DNA of 9,506 nucleotides, taken from assembly GCA_002469525.1 (NCBI GenBank), contig DKME01000016.1:1-9506 (forward strand). Direction: 5' to 3'. The DNA comes from Actinobacteria bacterium UBA7422. Lineage in GTDB: Bacteria; Actinomycetota; Actinomycetes; S36-B12. This document shows, one piece after another, positions 5,939 to 9,506 of the stretch (positions are counted from its first letter, which is position 1; every line of letters begins with the position of its first letter). Made by a program: the position numbers and the translations under genes. The notes under the pieces were generated by a model, which ran no database searches, was not told where the DNA came from, and saw only the letters and a program-made list of their open reading frames with translations.

Positions 5939-6901
5939 TTACAGGTTATTCGCTTGGGTCATAAGCGCGTCAAAGTCGGTGGCCAATTTTGCTTGGTCCG
6001 CGTCACTCAAAGGTATGTATAGCGCGGCCTTTGCGATCTCAGCATCATTGTCAACGTAGAACTGAAAGAAATCGGCTACCGCTGGGTCGGTCAATGCTTG
6101 AACAGATGGGTAGACGAAGAGCGGGCGTGACAGGGGTGTGTAGGAACCGTCGCGGGCGCTCGCCTCACTTGGTCCCACGCAACCACTACCAGAGTCAATT
6201 TCAACAGCCTTGAGTTTGTCAGCATTCTCCTCGAAGTATGTGTATCCGAAGTAGCCCAACCCACCCTTGCTGCCGGCAACACCCTGCACGATTACGTTGT
6301 CGTCCTCACTTGGCGTGAAGTCCGTGCGGCTCAGGCCCTCTTCACCGTTGATTTCGCCGGTGAAGTAGTCAAATGTTCCCGAGTCTGTGCCAGGGCCGAA
6401 CAGTGGCAGCGGCTCGCTGGGGAACGACGGATCAACTTCATTCCAGTTGGCTACTGTCGAATCCGGTCCCCAAATTTTTGTTAGTTGGTCGGTGGTCAAG
6501 CAGGTGACAAAATCATTATCTTTGTTTACAACCACCGTGAGGGCATCGATTGCCACAATAAGTTGACCGTAGTCAATCCCGGTGCTGGCGCACTCTTCAA
6601 TTTCGGAATCTTTAATGGGCCTAGAGGCATTGTTCGCATCCGTCTCCCCGCGGCAAAATTTTTCAAAACCGCCACCCGTCCCTGAGTTTCCCACTGTGAC
6701 CTGAATACCAGGATTTGCAATCTGGAAATCCTCAGCTGCAATTGCACTGAGTGGATACACCGTGGAAGACCCGTCGATCCGAATGGAGCCGCTTCCACCA
6801 GCTTCTCCGTTTGAATTATTTGAGCCCCCACACGCACTCAGGACTAGAACTGCGGCCAGTAAGGGTGAAGACACTAGAAGCATGCGCTTTGACTGCGACA
6901 T
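5939..6901 (-). CDS. pstS: Phosphate-binding lipoprotein PstS
   Basis: Extracellular phosphate receptor that delivers Pi to PstC/PstA. 320 aa from the ATG at 6901. The signal peptide ends in the lipobox LSAC, so C24 is lipidated; a Gly/Ser/Asn linker (25-39) follows. The phosphate-binding loops are visible: DGSSTVYPLS (43-52), GNSGTGGGF (71-79), ASRPI (92-96) and GTDSGTFDYF (171-180). This is the PBP-like form common in actinobacteria and cyanobacteria. An in-frame TTG lies one codon earlier, but GGAG at 6909-6912 with 7-nt spacing favours the ATG. First gene of pstSCAB, with a PHO box about 100 bp upstream, so induction by phosphate starvation through the PhoP regulator is expected. Confidence 0.96.
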   Translation of the reverse strand: MSQSKRMLLVSSPLLAAVLVLSACGGSNNSNGEAGGSGSIRIDGSSTVYPLSAIAAEDFQIANPGIQVTVGNSGTGGGFEKFCRGETDANNASRPIKDSEIEECASTGIDYGQLIVAIDALTVVVNKDNDFVTCLTTDQLTKIWGPDSTVANWNEVDPSFPSEPLPLFGPGTDSGTFDYFTGEINGEEGLSRTDFTPSEDDNVIVQGVAGSKGGLGYFGYTYFEENADKLKAVEIDSGSGCVGPSEASARDGSYTPLSRPLFVYPSVQALTDPAVADFFQFYVDNDAEIAKAALYIPLSDADQAKLATDFDALMTQANNL

Positions 6902-6908
6902 CAATTAA

Positions 6909-6912
6909 CTCC
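6909..6912 (-). promoter_or_regulatory. Ribosome binding site of pstS (GGAG)
   Basis: GGAG on the - strand, 7 nt before the ATG at 6901. It decides between this ATG and the adjacent in-frame TTG at 6904. Confidence 0.7.
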
Positions 6913-6986
6913 GATTCGTTATCTCATTGTGCACTTTAGCGGCCAGATCCGACCTCTTGCAGTCAAATTAGTTTCACCGAATGGAC

Positions 6987-6992
6987 ATAATG
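6987..6992 (-). promoter_or_regulatory. Candidate -10 of the pstS promoter (CATTAT)
   Basis: CATTAT on the - strand matches TATAAT at four of six positions and lies 10 nt after the second PHO repeat. This is the spacing expected when PhoP replaces -35 contacts. It would give a leader of roughly 80 nt. TAAAGT closer to the gene is another possible -10. Confidence 0.3.
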
Positions 6993-7002
6993 GACCTTCA
7001 AA

Positions 7003-7019
7003 GTGAACAGAAGGTGAAC
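7003..7019 (-). promoter_or_regulatory. PHO box (PhoP operator) upstream of pstS
   Basis: Two GTTCAC hexamers on the - strand (7019-7014 and 7008-7003) start exactly 11 nt apart (GTTCACCTTCT then GTTCACTTTGA). This matches the 11-nt direct-repeat units bound by PhoP in Streptomyces. A weaker GTCCAT pair follows (6995-6990 and 6986-6981, spaced 9 nt). It sits between the Nudix gene stop and pstS, directed toward pstS. Confidence 0.8.
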
Positions 7020-7044
7020 AACTCAGTACATCTAAGCGAATGAA

Positions 7045-7980
7045 TTAGGCCTCTTGGTTCCCCGGCACCACATGATGCTCAGCGGCCACAATTGTCACAG
7101 AAGTTTCGTCTGAATCTGAGTCGGCTAGGACAAATGCTCGGTGCACAACAATGAATGAACCAGGTGTGAGCTTGGTCGACCAGATCCCGTGTTGGCGTTC
7201 GGACTTAGGAACACCTCCGGCCTTGGCTACGGTTTCCAGGATCGCGTCAAGAACTGGTCGGTGTGAACACAGGACGGTGGGTGCAGGGTCGAACATCGCC
7301 AGTTCGACTGCTGGTTCAAGATCCTCAGGTCGTTCCTCGTAACCCCATTCACTGATTACATTTACCAAAGTAGCCGTCGCCGAAAGTTGTTTGAGAAACT
7401 TCTTGACGGTCTCTTGGCAGCGCTGCATGGGTGAACTGATTACCTGTTCAATCCCAAATCCTTCGAGCAACTCGGTAATAATTTTTGACTGACGCCGCCC
7501 GCGGCCTGATAGCGGCCGAGCGTTGTCGTCTTTTCCCGTGAAGTCTGAACGCTTGACCGCTTTGGCATGTCGCAAAATGATCAGGGGTGAAGTTGGAGGT
7601 AGCGCCATTGCGCGTTCAAGAAACTCCAAATCCTGCTCGTAGGTAAGGTGAGCCGCTACTTGGTCAACGGGAATCCAAGCAACCTTGTCTACTTCTTCGT
7701 CTGGGGCAAACCCAAGATCCTCTCGCACACTGGCGCGCCAGTAATGCACTTCCTTGTCGCCTTCGGGAACCCTGTAACGATCAATCCCAAGGTGGGGTCC
7801 AAGTACGGGCAGAAACCCGGTTTCTTCGTCACACTCTCGGATCGCGGTTAAGGGGAGGAGTTCCCCGCCGTCGACTTTGCCCTTTGGAAATGACCAGTCG
7901 TCATAGCGTGGACGGTGAACCAGCAGAACTTCGTTGTTGCGAATCAGAATTGTGCCGGCCGCGGACACCGTGACGCTCAT
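7045..7980 (-). CDS. Nudix hydrolase fused to a SixA-like histidine phosphatase (MutT1-type)
   Basis: 311 aa, two domains. Residues 1-127 are a Nudix hydrolase with a perfect Nudix box at 34-56 (G-x5-E-x7-REC-x-EE-x-GF). Residues 131-300 are a histidine-phosphatase fold: LRHAKA (R137, H138), the SSPMQRCQET segment (182-191) and a second histidine H240 in CSHRP. This architecture is that of mycobacterial MutT1, which hydrolyses 8-oxo-(d)GTP and diadenosine polyphosphates. Here that substrate range is inferred by architecture only. The ATG overlaps the TGA of the CYTH-CHAD gene (ATGA), so the two are translationally coupled. Its stop lies 25 bp before the PHO box of pstS. A house-cleaning or polyphosphate-nucleotide role fits its phosphate-gene neighbours. 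Confidence 0.93.
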   Translation of the reverse strand: MSVTVSAAGTILIRNNEVLLVHRPRYDDWSFPKGKVDGGELLPLTAIRECDEETGFLPVLGPHLGIDRYRVPEGDKEVHYWRASVREDLGFAPDEEVDKVAWIPVDQVAAHLTYEQDLEFLERAMALPPTSPLIILRHAKAVKRSDFTGKDDNARPLSGRGRRQSKIITELLEGFGIEQVISSPMQRCQETVKKFLKQLSATATLVNVISEWGYEERPEDLEPAVELAMFDPAPTVLCSHRPVLDAILETVAKAGGVPKSERQHGIWSTKLTPGSFIVVHRAFVLADSDSDETSVTIVAAEHHVVPGNQEA

Positions 7981-9320
7981 GCCTCGTGCTCGCCAACGAG
8001 GGAAAGTCCTAAAGCAAAGATTGCTGCGGGGTCAACCTTTCCTGAGAGTGCAATGGATCGCATAAGCGGTTCAGCCTCTATTGGTTGGAGGACCGGATCT
8101 GAACACATCAAATTTTTTCGGATTCGCTTACTTCTCTTTTTATAGATGTCCTTGAAGTTCTCTGCAATGGCAAGTTGATCGCAGGGATCCTGCGAGATCC
8201 TGTCCCAAATGCTGTTGGGCTCGTAACCAGCCGGGGCTACAGCAGGAACACGACCAAGGTCGATTAAGTCGTTGAATATTAACAAATAGCGGTCGCTTCG
8301 GCGGGCAGCCTGCACACTTGATCGAGCAGCTTCGCCTTTGTCCACAAAGTATTGTTCAACCGCGGTGGCGGCTTCATGTCGATCAAGTGGGTCGGGAAGT
8401 GATTCGAGAATTCCCAGTGCTCTTTCACGTTGGCGATCTAGAATCGCAGCAAAACTCAACTCTTGAATCAGCCATTCAAGGTCCTCACGGAGAAACTCCA
8501 GTTCGTCCTGGCTGAGCCAGTTCTGTAGCGCATTTATCAACCGTTGCAGCGCTATCAAATTGCGAGTCAGATTCGTGGAGTCATGAGTCATTCGACTTGT
8601 GATTTCAGCGTGGAAGATCTCGCGCACCGACCGGGAAAAAGCCCAGCGAATGAGATCACAGGGTAAGTCCGTCTTGGTAGGTGTCGGCAGCAGCGGAATA
8701 TCAGGTTGCTTACGTGCGGCCGGGCCAAAGGCGTTGGCAGCTTTACTAACCGAACTGGCTTGCGCACCTGCCGTGCGCAAAATCTCACTGAGATCCAGTG
8801 CGGCAGGCATAGCCTGCGAATCAAGCAACTCAATTTCAATCTCACGGAATTCTTCAACCACGTTACCTTCGCGTGAGAGGGTCACGTGGTCATCCACTAG
8901 TTCAATGAGTTTGTCGTTTGCAGCTGAGAGAACTTGAGGCACCCGGTGCGTCTGCACCCGCGCAATGGCTACAACTTCTGACCCTTGCAAGATCGCGGAA
9001 AGTAGCTCGACGAAATCACTGGGTGGAGTCGCTGTCGTTGCATCCCTGTGCAATTCAGTTCGGACACTCGCTCCACTGATCCCACCGGTCTTCTCATGTG
9101 TGGAGGTCGGAATTTTCACGTGCCAACCGTCGTCACCGCCGCCGGTGCGTAGCCTCATGGTTATTCCCCACCGAAGCAGGGTTGCATCGGTCGTGTCCCA
9201 GTAAGTCGCATCCATATTGCGTATCGGTTCCGAATTCCAAGTGCCAAGTGATTGTGGAAAACTCGGCATTACAAAGTCTGTGGGGACCCGAAATTTGAAT
9301 TCTGTTTCTACGTGTTGCAT
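7977..9320 (-). CDS. CYTH and CHAD domain protein
   Basis: 447 aa. The N-terminal CYTH (triphosphate tunnel metalloenzyme) domain spans about residues 1-200. The ExExK motif is E5-T-E7-F-K9, followed by YWDT (40-43), R56/R58 (MRLR), K69 (HVK), VDDHVTL and the acidic E159/E161/E163 strand. These are the tunnel residues that bind triphosphate and metal, so polyphosphate or triphosphate hydrolysis or binding is likely. The C-terminal helical CHAD domain (about 220-430) is a polyphosphate-binding module in related proteins, but its usual histidine/arginine signature is poorly kept here. The ATG at 9320 is chosen because GAGG lies 9 nt upstream and ExExK follows at once; a GTG at 9353 would add 11 residues and overlap the preceding gene. 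It lies 19 nt after the ppk stop and overlaps the Nudix gene by 4 nt. Confidence 0.9.
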   Translation of the reverse strand: MQHVETEFKFRVPTDFVMPSFPQSLGTWNSEPIRNMDATYWDTTDATLLRWGITMRLRTGGGDDGWHVKIPTSTHEKTGGISGASVRTELHRDATTATPPSDFVELLSAILQGSEVVAIARVQTHRVPQVLSAANDKLIELVDDHVTLSREGNVVEEFREIEIELLDSQAMPAALDLSEILRTAGAQASSVSKAANAFGPAARKQPDIPLLPTPTKTDLPCDLIRWAFSRSVREIFHAEITSRMTHDSTNLTRNLIALQRLINALQNWLSQDELEFLREDLEWLIQELSFAAILDRQRERALGILESLPDPLDRHEAATAVEQYFVDKGEAARSSVQAARRSDRYLLIFNDLIDLGRVPAVAPAGYEPNSIWDRISQDPCDQLAIAENFKDIYKKRSKRIRKNLMCSDPVLQPIEAEPLMRSIALSGKVDPAAIFALGLSLVGEHEA

Positions 9321-9329
9321 CGATGAATG

Positions 9330-9333
9330 CCTC
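9330..9333 (-). promoter_or_regulatory. Ribosome binding site of the CYTH-CHAD gene (GAGG)
   Basis: GAGG on the - strand, 9 nt before the ATG at 9320, inside the 19-nt gap after the preceding stop codon. It supports the ATG over the upstream GTG at 9353. Confidence 0.6.
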
Positions 9334-9339
9334 GTTGAG

Positions 9340-9504
9340 TTAGGAGTCGGCACTGGTCAGCACTCCAGACTCGAGGGCATTGGAGCGTTTACTCTTAATT
9401 GCGATCAGGAGTTCTTGAATGTCGGTCAGGCGCTCACCAGTTTCATTGAATAACCGCCTGCTCCAACTTCCGTCAGAGTTGAGATCCCACGCCGCCGTCC
9501 CGGG
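9340..9504 (-). CDS. ppk: C-terminal end of probable polyphosphate kinase (Ppk1), truncated by window edge
   Basis: An open frame runs from the right edge to TAA at 9340-9342, giving 54 C-terminal residues. It includes AWDLNSDGSWSRR followed by GERLTDIQELLIAI. This resembles the extreme C-terminus of actinobacterial Ppk1 (W-D-L-x-x-D-G-x-W-x-R, then a D-x-Q-x-x-L helix). Ppk1 builds polyphosphate from ATP. The assignment rests on this short tail and on context: ppk, CHAD and Nudix genes beside pst is, from memory, the order in Streptomyces. Catalytic residues are outside the window. Confidence 0.75.
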   Translation of the reverse strand, partial: PGTAAWDLNSDGSWSRRLFNETGERLTDIQELLIAIKSKRSNALESGVLTSADS

Positions 9505-9506
9505 GG

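Larger units (their letters stand above)
6902..7044. other. Intergenic control region of pstSCAB
   Basis: 143 bp between the Nudix gene and pstS. It holds the PHO box, a candidate -10 and the pstS ribosome site. No terminator hairpin for the upstream ppk-CYTH/CHAD-Nudix transcript is visible, so read-through into pst is possible. Confidence 0.6.

Overview
The window looks like chromosomal DNA of an actinomycetote of moderate GC content. The evidence is an actinobacterial-type GlgC, a pst operon behind an 11-nt direct-repeat PHO box of the Streptomyces type, a Nudix plus SixA-like fusion of the MutT1 kind, a CYTH-CHAD protein next to the end of a likely polyphosphate kinase gene, and several start codons placed 6-7 nt after a TAnnnT -10 box (leaderless transcripts). 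A planktonic, relatively low-GC actinobacterial lineage would fit, but the species cannot be fixed from the sequence alone.

Left part (1-2498). The window opens inside glgC on the + strand (ADP-glucose synthesis), which ends at 958. Six bases later, convergent on the - strand, lies a 65-residue gene (965-1162). Its product is almost wholly a Ser-x-x tripeptide repeat, with 18 consecutive serines at every third residue. The serines are encoded by an even mix of AGY and TCN codons, which shows the repeat is kept at protein level. Divergent from it, with only 28 bp between start codons, is a secreted trypsin-family protease (1191-2498) with a fibronectin type III domain and a Cys-containing tail. 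Both divergent genes appear leaderless, with their -10 boxes side by side.

Right part (2503-9506), all on the - strand and read from right to left. It runs from the C-terminal end of a probable ppk (polyphosphate kinase), to a CYTH-CHAD protein, to a Nudix/phosphohistidine-phosphatase-like protein, to a PHO box, to pstS-pstC-pstA-pstB, and finally to a small lipoprotein gene. The first three genes are closely packed or overlapping (19-nt gap, then a 4-nt ATGA overlap). The pst genes form an operon for high-affinity phosphate import, with short gaps and a 4-nt pstC/pstA overlap. Together they form a phosphate and polyphosphate homeostasis block: import (Pst), storage or turnover (Ppk, CYTH-CHAD) and nucleotide hydrolysis (Nudix). 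No phoU follows pstB inside this window; a lipoprotein of unknown function follows instead.

The less ordinary structures are the Ser-x-x microprotein gene, the compact divergent leaderless promoter, a large hairpin in the first codons of pstC, a 19-bp tandem repeat that copies the last bases of pstB up to the next gene, and a CHAD domain that has lost much of the usual basic signature. No tRNA, rRNA, CRISPR or insertion sequence was seen. There is no gene-free stretch longer than 300 bases; the largest gap, 6902-7044, holds the pstS control region.
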